A stretch of 64,000 nucleotides of DNA from Ditylenchus dipsaci (taxonomy: Eukaryota; Nematoda; Chromadorea; Rhabditida; Anguinidae). The DNA lies in contig SADC01001307.1 of assembly GCA_004194705.1 (NCBI GenBank), forward strand, positions 558,001 through 622,000, given 5' to 3'. How positions within the stretch are numbered: the stretch's first letter is position 1; each line of letters begins with the position of its first letter. The notes beneath the pieces were generated by a model. That model was not told the origin of the DNA. It did no database searches and saw nothing but the letters and a program-made list of their open reading frames with translations. Shown here piece by piece: positions 46,123-56,495 of the stretch. A program made the translations under genes and the position numbers.

Positions 46123-49100
46123 ATGTCGCTTTTCCATGTGCAAGAATGGTACAACAACATAATTTCGGGAGCTCGGTCCATGGCTATAGCTCAACTGGTC
46201 GACTATAGAGGTTTACAAATTCAAAATAATTTATTCTTTGAACAATTTTTGTGCAGATCAGCTGGTAATTGGCAGTTTGGAGGGTTTGCTCACAGTGCTG
46301 GATCCTGGCCGTGATCTAGAACATAGGCAAGAGATGTCCGTCATTGTAGAACAACAACTGGGGAAATCTATTTTGCAAGTTTCCATAGGAAATTCTTGGG
46401 AAACTACGATCAGGGTTAGTGGAGAGGGCGATTGTAAATGCAGAAAGTTGAATTATTTAGTTCTGATAGCCGCTCTACTACCTCGCTCACTCCTCTATTT
46501 CCGGTTGCTTTCAAGTTAGCTATTATAATTTTAAATATTATATAATTTTAAACAACTGTAAACAGCTAACTCATATCTTGAAAATATTTAAAATTGATTT
46601 ATTCAGACGAAGAAGAGTCATACAGGCTAGAGCAAATATTTGAGCATAAACTGCCAGGCGAAATCGCTTACAATATGTGTCAGGGCCACTTTGGCAGAAG
46701 TCACATCACCCAAATCTGTGTCCAATCCATTAATGGCTCATTATGGGTATTTGATGGAGAGAACAGAGCGCTGCACAGGAGAATTAATGACTGTTTGCAT
46801 CCAGGCCCTATTGAGTACACAACCTTTTCGGAGTCTATGCTATTAACCTCTGGTGGTTATTTATCTTCCATTCGATACAATATGTTGACCACTACAACCG
46901 GAGCGGGAGGACCGACGAAGAAGCTGAATGTAGGTTAACTTCGACAGCGAAAATGTGGAAAATGTATTGTGAATCGCAGTTTTACCGGTTCAATTCAATT
47001 TATCCGAAAAAAATCCATGGAGTAATACGAGAAAAAATATAGAAAAATTACTATGTCGTTGTGATTTCGAAAGAGCAAAGACGAGCGAAGAGACATCAGA
47101 ACTCAGTATTTAACACAGAATACTTTAATGCAAAACAATAAACAAAGTCAGCAATGAAGAACACTGAAAATTATTTACAATGTGTAGAAGCTCGCAGCTG
47201 TTGATTGAACCATCTTCTCGTGCCACCATTAATGAATTGACAGGCGCTTCGCGCAGAACCCGCCGATGAGAACCATAAGTCAGCCGAACTGAAGATACCG
47301 AAAGTGATTACAGTCCACTTTCGAAATATCAAAACGTTACATTTGTCCATTAGAGCTGTGAACGTCAGCATCCTTTAAGTCATCGAACCAACCATTAAAA
47401 GTGTCCATAATGGTCGCATAGTCAATCTGTGGGGGTATCCAGTGAATATGAACTCCAAAAGTACCACTTGGAGACACTCTAGAAATAGATGGACGTACGA
47501 AGGATCGGCACAACTGAAGAATAGATAAATATAAATTCAAGTTGTTAGAAAACATACCTTAAATCGAGAAGAAAGGCAGTTCAAAGCGGTTGATGGTCTA
47601 TCAGATCGGTTTATCTAGTAAAAGACTCAATACCAACCCTTACTTTAATGCGTCGAAAAACTACTTACCATAGCTGGAGTACTAAAGAAGTCTTTCGAAT
47701 CACTATTAAAATAGGTCAGAGGCACCGAAGGATGAGTTTTAGGAGAAGTCGAAAAATTGTCAAAGATACTGTGCTCGACCTTTGCCTAAAATCTGCCGCT
47801 CAAACTTTGAGAAAAAAGAACGTAAAACATAAAGGGAAAAGCTGAGACCTCAGAAATCACTAAAATGTTTTCTTTATCCATATGATCAGTGAATTTTTGT
47901 AGATCTTCCATCTAAAACCGTAAACAGACAGGTATAAACGCTAGATTCGATAAAGCAAAACCTTAGAAAGACAATGACCAGAAGAGTTTGTACCACCAAA
48001 TACGGTTCTTGTTTTTTTGGAAACAGCCACGTAAGCTCGCTCATCTTCAGAATTTGATGAAGACCCGGTTTCAGTGAAAATTCCTTCGCAACGAGTAGTA
48101 TAATTGTTCTGAAATAATAACAGCTTAATTTATTTTTGAGCTTTTACAGTGAAATACATTTTTGGCCGAACTGAGTGTCATCAGAATGGTGTTTCGCTGA
48201 AAAATGATGATTACAAATATGCGAAAAATTTAGATAATAATAAATTTATTGCCGGAAATAATTGTATTCCTGGATTTAGAAGCGGAAAAACAGCGCTCAA
48301 CAGAGTTATAGGACTGCCATACGACCGGATACACATAATGAGACTGCCATACGACCGGATACACATAATGACCGGATACAACGACGGATACAGTTTTTCT
48401 GTGAAAGTTTAAAAATGTATGTTTTAACCGTACTAACCTGCGCTAGCCTACCCCGAGCCTAAGGGCTAAGCCTGAAGCCTAAGTGGTTTGAAAAATCGAA
48501 AAAGTTAAAAAAAAATCAACAGGGGGAACCAAGGCAACATTTGACTCTGTATCCGGTCGTTGTATCCGGTCATAATGTGTATCCGGTCGTAGGTACGCCA
48601 GTTATAGTGACTAAAGTTTTCGGATAAGGTTTTCGGTTACCATATTTTCTCTATTAAAGGAGAATGAAGGGGGGGGGGAACTTTATATACGCATCGCCTT
48701 TTGTCGAAAGTTCTAGTCACTCTGGGGTGTTTTAATTTAATTTTTCAGTAAGTTTTTTGATTGTTAGGTCCAAAAATCATCGAGCGATCGATTGCAACCA
48801 TTTCCAGCACTGCTTTGCTGTCAGTAACTGCATCAATATTGCGATTTTTGGCAATGACTACCAAAATTAAAGGAAACTCGCCAAAATGATGCGTACTAGG
48901 AACTGAGATTTTTTGCGATTTCAATTTACATTATTTTATACAACCGTATGCTGGAAAGGACGGGAAGAAGCAGAGCTACATTTTGAGTGTAAGGTTGCAA
49001 ATGAATATGTAAATTAAAATTGGGGAAAAACGTCAGTTCTAGGATACTACCGAAAAGTACTGCTATAGTCCTATTGAGGATTTCATCGAATTAGATTTTT

Positions 49101-52100
49101 TATATTTTAGCCCCAACTTTATACCAACTTTTCATCTGTATAATAGCTCAAATGAAAGCCCAGAAGCTTGGCTACATTTTGAAACTAAACTTGTAAATAA
49201 AACGAGAAAAAAAAATAAGGTCTGCAGCCAGTGGTAGTCGAACCTGTGACCTAAGGCGATGCATATATGAAGTTCCTACACCCCCCCCCCCCCCTTAATT
49301 ACCCCGGGGTATTTTTCAACCCCTGAAAAATCGGAAAAAAATTATTTTGATATTTTTGGGTGCTCAACCGAAATCTAACAAGCTGAATCAACTAAGTTCG
49401 TGGTGATTAAGAAAACGCAAAAAAACAGATTTGTAAAATATTTTTGAGCTGAGATACAGGGTGCCTATGGGGGTAATTAATAAAAAAATATGTCGGTATG
49501 TCACCTCCACAATGGCCGCGAGACGCAGAAACATAACGCGGGAAAAAAACGCGCTTTGTTGGCGTTTGCTTCTACAGTCAACTCCTGATTTAGTGTACAC
49601 CGGATTTAGTGTACACCTCGATTAAATCATTTTGGCCGGCGGTTAATTAAAATGACTAGAATGAACCCTCGATTTAGTGTACACTCGATTAAGTGAACAC
49701 CCGGAGACGGTCCCCAGGGTGTACACTAAATCATGGGTTGAATGTATGCGTTTTTCCCAAGTCACGTGTCTATTGAGGGTACGGCATTATAGCTGGACCC
49801 AAGGTCAGTTTTCAAGTGCCATGGCATTTCGTCCAAAATTCAATTCGCCCAAAAGTCAATTCGTCCGAAAGTTAATTCGTCCAAAAGTCAATTCGTCCAA
49901 AATTCAATTCGTCCAAATTTGAATTTCAAGTCAAAATTTTGAGAAAAACCCGTTTTTACGGTCACAGAATAACTTTAAACGCTTAAAAACCCGTGCAAGA
50001 GTAGCCGTCTCGTAAAGTCTCATTTTAAAAATAAAGTCTCATTTTTAGGAGTTTTACTGAAGGGGGACAAACTTTTTGCGAAAAAACGAGTGAGCTTGTC
50101 AGAATCGCAATGTGATCGCGTGAATCGCTAAGAATCATACCATCAAACATCCGAAACGATCCTAAACCACGCCACACTGTTTAAGGTAATTCGCAATGTT
50201 TGCTGTTGAGATTCTGGGCGACTAACGCGATCACATTGCGGTTCTGATTCGCTCAGTCGTTTTATTAGCAAAAAGTTCGCCATGCTTTAGTGAGCTTTTA
50301 ACCAGTTTTATTTGTTTTATAAATCAGTTTTATAAGATTTTCGCCACTGTGGTATGAGATTGGTCCTTCGTAAATTAATCTCCTAATAGATTACTGGTTC
50401 GAATCCCGGTGGTGGTAAACTATTTTTCCTGGCCAAGTAGTTTTTAATGAACAAGTAAGCTTCAGGGTGAATACTAAGGCCACCTGGAACCTGTTATAAA
50501 CGGGTTCCCCCCTCCAGAATCCTAATTTTTAGATCCAGCCAAAAGTAAATAAAAAGTACTATATCCTACGCTCAACCTTGTCCTGAACAAAATATGATTT
50601 TTTCATACCAAAACAGCTACTTAGATTGCAGAAACTCCAGCTCTCGAATAGTTATAAACCGGGTACGTGACAATTCACGCCCGGGACAATTCACGCCCCG
50701 GACAATTCACGCCCAGGACAATTCACGCCCCTAGATAATTCCCATTAAAGGGGCATGCCCGTGCCCGACACGGAGAAAAGGCGGGGGACCAGCACTTTTT
50801 TTCTTTCTCGATCGAGTTTTACATGCATACGCATTCAGATTTTTTAAGTTTTCTGCCTAGTTTTTAAAAGTAGTAAAGGGTCATTAATATTAGATTTGAC
50901 GCAAAAAAGTGAAAAATAGAACGATTCAAAAAAAAATTGCTGGTCCCCGCCTTAACTTTTTGAAACGCACGGGCATGCCCCTTTAAGTTACTTTATTTAT
51001 TTACTTTTCTATTTATCAAACCGTCTAAATCACCCAGAATTTGGGTAATAAGGGTAGCTACACACCGTAAAGGGTTTAGTTATTTAGTTAACTATGACTC
51101 GCACCCTCACTCTCACCCAACAGGAAAAAACTGCTTCTCAGTTTTACTGTCACTCTCACTTTCAGTGTACTTAATGACTTTTTTTACTGTCACTCTCACG
51201 TTCAGTGAAGATTTCGCAATAAATTTAATTTTTTAGTCTGAACCAACCAAACCAGTGGTCGTCCACTTAGATAAAAAATAAATAAATAAAAAAAAATTTC
51301 GGGTTCTAAAACCAGTTTCCTGGACTTATTCGGGCATGCTGAAGATGGTTTGATAGTGGTTAAATGCTATTTTGAAGGATATTTTTTGAGTTTTGGTAAA
51401 ATCAATTGTACCCGAATACTCAAAAATATCAAACAACACCTTATTTTACTATTATCAAAGCGTTTTCAGCATGTCCGAATTAATCCAGAAAACAGGTTTT
51501 GGAACATGAAAAACGTAAAAAAAATTTTGCTCCAAGTGGTCGACCACTTGGTTTTGTTGTACCCAGGTAGGGGAACTCAGGTAGTGTAATGATACTCGGG
51601 TATAATATTTTTTATAGGATGTCCTTCCGAATGAGGACCCCCAAATTAACAGTAAAATTTTTTGTTTTTTTTATTGTTTTTTTTATTTCATCTTGGGACA
51701 AATTTAGTGCCATGGACTTTAGTGCCATGGACTTCAGTGCCATGGACTTTAGTGCCATGGATCTCTTAAAGGGCATGAATCTCCGAAGCTTGTTCCGCTT
51801 TCTCGACTCAAAAGATGATGATAAGTTCATATCGTGGTTGCAAAGCGTTGGTCTGCTTCATTCTTCTCGAACTTGCTCACATTGTGCAAAGCCTATGTCT
51901 TTTTACAAACGCCCAGATAATCGCACAGATAATGGCAATGGTACTAAGACAGCAATTAATTTTTACTTAGACATGTTAACATACTTCAGGAAACAAATTC
52001 ACTCTTTTCTCGAGGTGTTCTAATTCGAGGAAATGTCCGAAAAGACCAAAAGTCGGTTTTTACAATGGTTCCTTCTTCGAAGAACATAAGCTCTCACTGA

Positions 52101-55100
52101 AAGAAGTATACTTTTTTTGTTCATGTATTTTGGTTTTCTGATATTTATTTATAGATATTTATATTTTATACTATTGGGCACATGGGATGGCGTCTGAGAA
52201 AACAATTGAAAGAGAATTCAGAAGAGCTAATGGTATGTATTGCGGTAATCATGAATGTGGTCATGTTTATGAATGCTATGGTTGTTTTGATCGGTACTAC
52301 ACTCAGCTCACAGACAAATTCTCTTTATCGGAAACTGTTCTCATCTGCATGCGTTGAATACTATTTGAGAAATCCTAGGCGAATTGGCGGTCCAAACGTT
52401 GTCGTTGAAGTTGATGAATCCTGCGTGCTTAGTAAGCGAAAGCATAATGTTGGTCGTCTTCCGATTGATATGCAATCTAAATCAAAGCAGTGGTACTTTG
52501 GCGGGGTTGTTCGTGGTAATTATCTATATTTTGTCTACCAACTTATATGATAGTGTCCGATGATAATGTTAATTAGGTCAAGCAACAAACTGCTTTATTA
52601 TTCCAATACCTGACCAAACTTCTGCCACTTTGTGCTCAGCTATTGCTCGATATATTGTGCCTATTCTATATTGTGCCATATATCTATATATTCTATATTC
52701 TGCATATATTGTGCCTATATTACTATTCACCAAATAATTGATTCTGTATGGGAGTACGATGTATTTGAAGTATAATAAAATGTCTTAAGAGTGTTAAATA
52801 GTCTTTTGATTATCTAACTGTGCTTTTTTACTGACTTTGTAAATGGAAAAAATTGGGGTCCTCATTCGGAAGGAGTTCCATATTTTCGTCTTGTGAAGAA
52901 CTTTTGAAACTCAAAATATTTTTCTATGATTCAACTTCTGTTCTACTGGATGATCCATGCACCAACAAAACCAAGTGGTTGTCCACTTGGATGATACGCG
53001 GGTATTAATATTTTGGTCATGTACAGAACTTTTAAAAGTTATAATTTTTTCTATGATTCAACCTAAATTCTATTGAATAGCCCATGCATCAACAAAACCG
53101 AGTGGTCGTCCACTTGGAGCAAATTTTTTTACGTTTTCATGTTAAAATACTGCGCAGGTTCGATCCCACGTAGTGGCACTCTATTTTTTGGCTTGTTTGG
53201 TCAGTTCTTGGAGTGATTAGACTTTTTTGACGCCAGATTCGGAATCAGCGACCCAAATTACCCCTAGAACTGGTCAAACAAGTCAAAATAGATAGTATGT
53301 CACTACGTGGGATCGAACCTGCAACACCATTTTGGGCCAAAAAACGCGAAGGCTTACTCACTGCGCCATGGAGGCCACTTTTTCAATCCCAAATGGTTTC
53401 CCCTGCTTCAACACCACCGAAATTCGAACCTGTAATCTATTAGCGGATCAACTTACTAGACATCCTTTACCAGGATATAAATTTAGCGCCGTGAATTATC
53501 GTGAATTATCTAGGGGCGTGAATCGTCCTGGGGCGTGAATCGTCCGGGGCGTGAATTGTCCGGGCGTGAATTGTCTCGGGCGTGAATTGTCCCGGGCGTG
53601 AATTGTCCTGGGCGTGAATTGTCCGTGTACCATAAACCGCGTAGTATTCAGGTGACAGTTCAAAACACATGGTATTTAGTGTGATACTTAGGGAGAAACC
53701 ATTAGAAGATAGTATTTGGCGGCCTAAATATTGGCGCTTAGGTGTAAGTGAATCAATCAATACCAATGGGTAAATATTTTGACGGACTTCATTTTGCTCA
53801 AATTTGGACGAATTGCAATTTGGAGGAACTGACTTTTCGACGTATTGACTTTTGGAGCAACTGAATTTTGGACGAACTGACTTTGGACGAACTGAATTTT
53901 GGACGAAATGCTATGGCACCGAGTTTTCATAACAATTTAACGAAGTCTATGTTGTAGTCTTTATCCGACTTGTAACCTAGAGATTTATTTCTAGAACAAA
54001 AAAATCCCTGAAGAAAGTTCATTTTCGAGGTTACTGTTTTGTTTAGGTTGATTGGACACTAAATCTAGGAGACACAGCACTTGATATGACAGTCATAGGT
54101 AGTTAACAAGCAATTGTAAATGTGATTCAATAATTGTGATATAGGAGTGTTGCCTATTCAACCCTCTATCGTGGTGCTCTGCAGAAGAAGTGTATATTGT
54201 AATGCATATTGATGGATTTTTAATCGACTTAATGAATATCTTGAAGGTGTAACTCACGGCGGAACACCTAGGTTTACGATTCGTCTGCAATGTGTAGCTA
54301 TGTGTATGATGATCTACAACTCAAGTTGGTGCTTGATCATGATATTTTAGATGTATTTTCATTTTCTCGAGTGATTTATTTATAGACAAAGATGCTGGTA
54401 TCCAGATTTGTGTGGGCACCTCAACTTCCACACTGCTATTCTACCACGATACAAAAATGTTGTGGAGTGCACAATTGTCTTTTGTTCCTGTGTATGTAAA
54501 TATTAGTAGCTTTAGGTAAGGCTTTTTAAACACATTTAATATATGTTAGCAATTCACCTAGTGAGTCTCTTCGGTGTTTGCTGTCCATTCTCTCAGACGA
54601 TTGCCGAGTGTTTATTGGCTATTTGGGCACTGAGCCTTCTCTCTTTCGTATGCCAATTACTGAGTCCAGGTTCATTGACTTTGAACAAAGGAAGAGGGAT
54701 ATGCGTGAATTTGAGGAGACTATTCACAAACACAGCAAGGATAATGCAGGTGGATTTTCATTCAATATCCTGCTGTTTCCCCTCAAAAATTTGTTGAAAA
54801 TTATTCAATTTTTAGACGTCCGTAAAAATGGTCTCAACAATAGCTTGAGAGTGGAAATATCACTTAATATGGATCACAAATCGGTAAGAAAACGCTATTT
54901 CCTGTGTTTTTAAATATTTATTTTAAGATGGCCTATGATGTGAACGAGAATGTGCCTTCAGCCACCGCTGTTGTAACTGTGCTAGGAGTCAAGGATCAAG
55001 TGGATGTGCTCTTTCAAGGCGACGTTTTTGCCCATCGCACAAATTTTGCCTTCACTTCAAGTAATAAAAGAAAATTTTAGGGCTGAAATAATGGGATATT

Positions 55101-56495
55101 TATTTAGGAGAAACAGGCAACATACCAATAACCATGTTTGTCAAAGATGGTCCAGTGCTGGATCTTAGGTGTCAAATCGTCACTATTACTAATTCGGCCG
55201 GTTGGGTTTTTTTCTTTTCAACTTTTTATGACTTATACGTTTTCAGAGGTTCTCACTAATCAAGTAACACTGCCCCTACAGTTAATATGCCGAGAAGCTC
55301 CACCCCAACGTACCTCCACCCACAAAATTTCCCTGGATTCTACGATGCCGAGCCTTGACATCGGTCGATTGTTTCCAGGTTTTTTAAATTGATTGTGGTA
55401 AAGCTGAACAAATCTGAAAATTGTAGAGTTTGAGCAAGAAAATCAGTCGTCACTAGGTCTTCAACCTTATGGTTCATCAGAACTGACTGTGTCTATATTT
55501 ATTTCGAATAAGACAAGTAAGTAAATATTTTCGGAAAATTTCTGTTTTAGGCTGTAATTTTTTGAAAGTGCTTTAATTGAAGTCTAACCACATCTATTTA
55601 TATAGATAGGTATAGGGTTCAATCTGATTCCACGGACTTTCTATTTGTGGTGTTTTCTGAGCTTGTAAGAAGGATTAGGCAGCACCAGCCGGAAGTCAAA
55701 GTACACTGCCCTGTGCCTCTTCACCTATTTATTACCGCTATCAATCAACATTTGCAGGTGCCCAAATATGCATATTTTGTTAGATTAAATAATTGAAACA
55801 CTTTTGCAGATTGAGCAAAAAAGAGATGTAGCAGATGAACATGTCAAACGGCTGTCTATTCAAATGCGCCAGGTGGAGAGTCTGTTGCTGAACAAGCTGA
55901 AATCTGATCGGGAGCCTTTTACCAGCTACACCAACGCTTTAATAAATTACACTTACCAAGAGTTGATGACTGGACTAGATGGCTTAATGGGGTTGGAGAG
56001 CCAGTTGGAGGAAAAGGGTACTCGATGTTTGAGGGCTTTACTCAATCTAATGAAGGCAGTAATGGAGTTGTCTGGAGTACATTTGCCTTTTGATGGTCGG
56101 ATAATGGATGGAACAGACCAGGTGAAACCCTCCAAATAAAATAGTTGTTTATTAAAACAAGTTTTTGTTCAGAATTTATCAGAAAGACTGACCCAGCTAT
56201 TAGCAAATGACTCCGGCTCATCCGAGGCAATAATTAATTCGGCTGAAGAACAAGCAACATCAATTAGTCGACTGCTGGTAAGCTTTTGTGAAGAGGACGA
56301 AGTTTGCGAGGGATAGCTGACATTCCTGAAGAAGAAGAAGAGCAGGAGGAAGAAGAAGAGGAAAGAATAGAGAAAGAAGAAAAGGCTAGGGAAGAAGCAA
56401 TAAGCAACGTGGAAGAAAGATTCGAATTTGTAGATCTCCAATCTGGCTCCCTACCAGCTAATTTTGGCTCAAATGCACATGCTCAGCAGCAATAA
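46123..56495 (+). CDS. BBS9: BBS9/PTHB1, BBSome subunit
   Basis: BBS9 is a core BBSome subunit for ciliary membrane-protein traffic. Exons: 46123-46210, 46257-46514, 46607-46929, 54047-54098, 54145-54198, 54247-54324, 54386-54491, 54562-54883, 54928-55060, 55108-55200, 55247-55378, 55427-55516, 55606-55757, 55810-56121, 56173-56277 continuing to 56495. All 14 junctions are in phase with GT-AG sites. Start MSLFHVQEWYNNIISGARS (human MSLFKARDWWS). The beta-propeller half has VIGSLEGLLTVLDPG, VQSINGSLWVF, DWTLNLGDTALDMTVI, VVLCRRSVYC and CRVFIGYLGTEPSLF (human SYLGTDPSLF). The C-terminal half has PLQLICREAPPQ, THKISLDSTMPSLDIGRLFPG and NRYRVQSDSTDFLFVV. About 840 residues, near the human 887. 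The acidic tail (EEEEEQEEEEEE) is in frame only if one base is added near 56314. Intron 3 is 7.1 kb and holds another gene and nested transposons; all others are short. Confidence 0.95.
47337..48108 (-). CDS. Unknown protein, antisense gene inside BBS9 intron 3
   Basis: Five exons on the minus strand: 48108-47962, 47911-47849, 47785-47669, 47614-47558 and 47513-47337. All are phase 0 with GT-AG introns of about 44-63 nt, ending at a TAA after HSSNGQM. The visible product is 186 residues: an Asn/Ser-rich lead (FTETGSSSNSEDERAYVAVS), KTRTVFGGTNSSGHCLSK, a short helix MEDLQKFTDHMDKENILVIS, a Ser/Pro segment FDNFSTSPKTHPSVPLTYF, and a C-terminal block SPSGTFGVHIHWIPPQIDYA with TIMDTFNGWFDDLKDADV. 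The first exon has no initiator, so one or more 5' exons lie above 48108. I do not recognise the family. Five consecutive in-phase exons make it a gene rather than chance. Confidence 0.7.
48297..48602. repeat. Element with CGACCGGATACACATAATGA ends
   Basis: Left tandem units ACGACCGGATACACATAATG (two full, one partial) and right inverted units CATAATGTGTATCCGGTCGT with CTGTATCCGGTCGTTGTATC. About 300 bp, same design as the other tandem-ended foldback elements but small. Confidence 0.65.
49572..49746. repeat. Tigger/pogo-like MITE, second copy of 9332 family
   Basis: TACAGTCAACTCCTGATTTA at the left, CTAAATCATGGGTTGAATGT at the right, GACGGTCCCCAGGGTGTACA inside. About 87-90% alike by eye to 9332-9489. 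Confidence 0.75.
50745..50986. repeat. TTAA-flanked piggyBac-like MITE, copy of 22939 family
   Basis: TTAAAGGGGCATGCCCGTGC on the left, GCACGGGCATGCCCCTTTAA on the right, same GACACGGAGAAAAGGCGGGG interior as 22939-23180. Confidence 0.8.
51240..51560. repeat. MITE with CAAGTGGTCGTCCACT motif (copy 2)
   Basis: Starts near CCAGTGGTCGTCCACTTAG, contains GGGCATGCTGAAGATGGTTT, ends CCAAGTGGTCGACCACTTGG. Same family as 2216 and 57960. Further isolated CAAGTGGT(T/C)GTCCACTTGG words at 52975 and 53100 may be ends of other copies. Confidence 0.7.
51617..52879 (+). mobile_element. Merlin-superfamily DNA transposon, decayed
   Basis: 1.26 kb with terminal inverted repeats: GATGTCCTTCCGAATGAGGA at the left and TCCTCATTCGGAAGGAGTTC at the right, 24 of about 27 positions matching. 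The interior codes in pieces for an ISXO2/IS1016-type transposase. I could not settle the target duplication: flanks share ATATTTT but its offset from the repeat is unclear. It is the innermost layer of the nest in BBS9 intron 3. Confidence 0.85.
51720..52550 (+). pseudogene. Merlin/ISXO2-like (DDE) transposase, broken by frameshifts and stops
   Basis: N-terminal part (51775-52020): helix SLFRFLDSKDDDKFISWLQS and a zinc knuckle CSHCAKPMSFYKRPDN. In another frame near 52040-52130: VGFYNGSFFEEHKLSLKEVY, the usual linker before the catalytic core. Then YWAHGMASEKTIEREFRR, and from 52330 the core EYYLRNPRRIGGPNVVVEVD, ESCVLSKRKHNVGR and SKSKQWYFGGVVRGNYL. The first catalytic Asp is the D of VEVDES. 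The frame stops at 52550 and I cannot find the rest of the DDE core, so it is inactive. The head has four repeats of a SAMDF unit, an odd tandem expansion. Order of motifs matches the IS1595/Merlin family from memory. Confidence 0.8.
53152..53330. repeat. Hairpin with tRNA-like Box B words
   Basis: GCAGGTTCGATCCCACGTAG on the left and CTACGTGGGATCGAACCTGC on the right flank a 130 bp inner part with its own inverted pair. GGTTCGATCCC is the Box B consensus of tRNA genes. The pair looks like two halves of a tRNA-derived repeat in opposite orientation. Confidence 0.5.

Larger units (their letters stand above)
50652..53636. mobile_element. 3 kb foldback element with GGACAATTCACGCCC arrays (middle layer)
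   Basis: Left ACCGGGTACGTGACAATTCA then four GGACAATTCACGCCC units; right end seven units of GGGCGTGAATTGTCC then GTGTACCATAAACCG. The same core word and outer end mark the short elements at 6354 and 45510 and the array at 44030. Inside are the TTAA MITE at 50745, a CAAGTGGTCGTCCAC element, the Merlin element, and tRNA-like Box B words near 53155 and 53305. Confidence 0.8.
49806..53935. mobile_element. 4.1 kb foldback element with CAAAAGTCAATTCGTC end arrays (outer layer)
   Basis: Left end GTGCCATGGCATTTCGTCC followed by six CAAAAGTCAATTCGTC-type units (to 49922). The right end at 53800-53935 is the reverse complement: seven units then GGACGAAATGCTATGGCACC. The interior holds a 220 bp hairpin (50065-50285), a second foldback element (50652-53636) and, inside that, a Merlin transposon. 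Sits in BBS9 intron 3. Confidence 0.8.

Noticed and set aside
50385..50420. GGTTCGAATCCCGG, a possible tRNA 3' half
   Set aside because: Only a Box B word is present; no Box A, cloverleaf or acceptor stem can be drawn around it. Probably a repeat relic.
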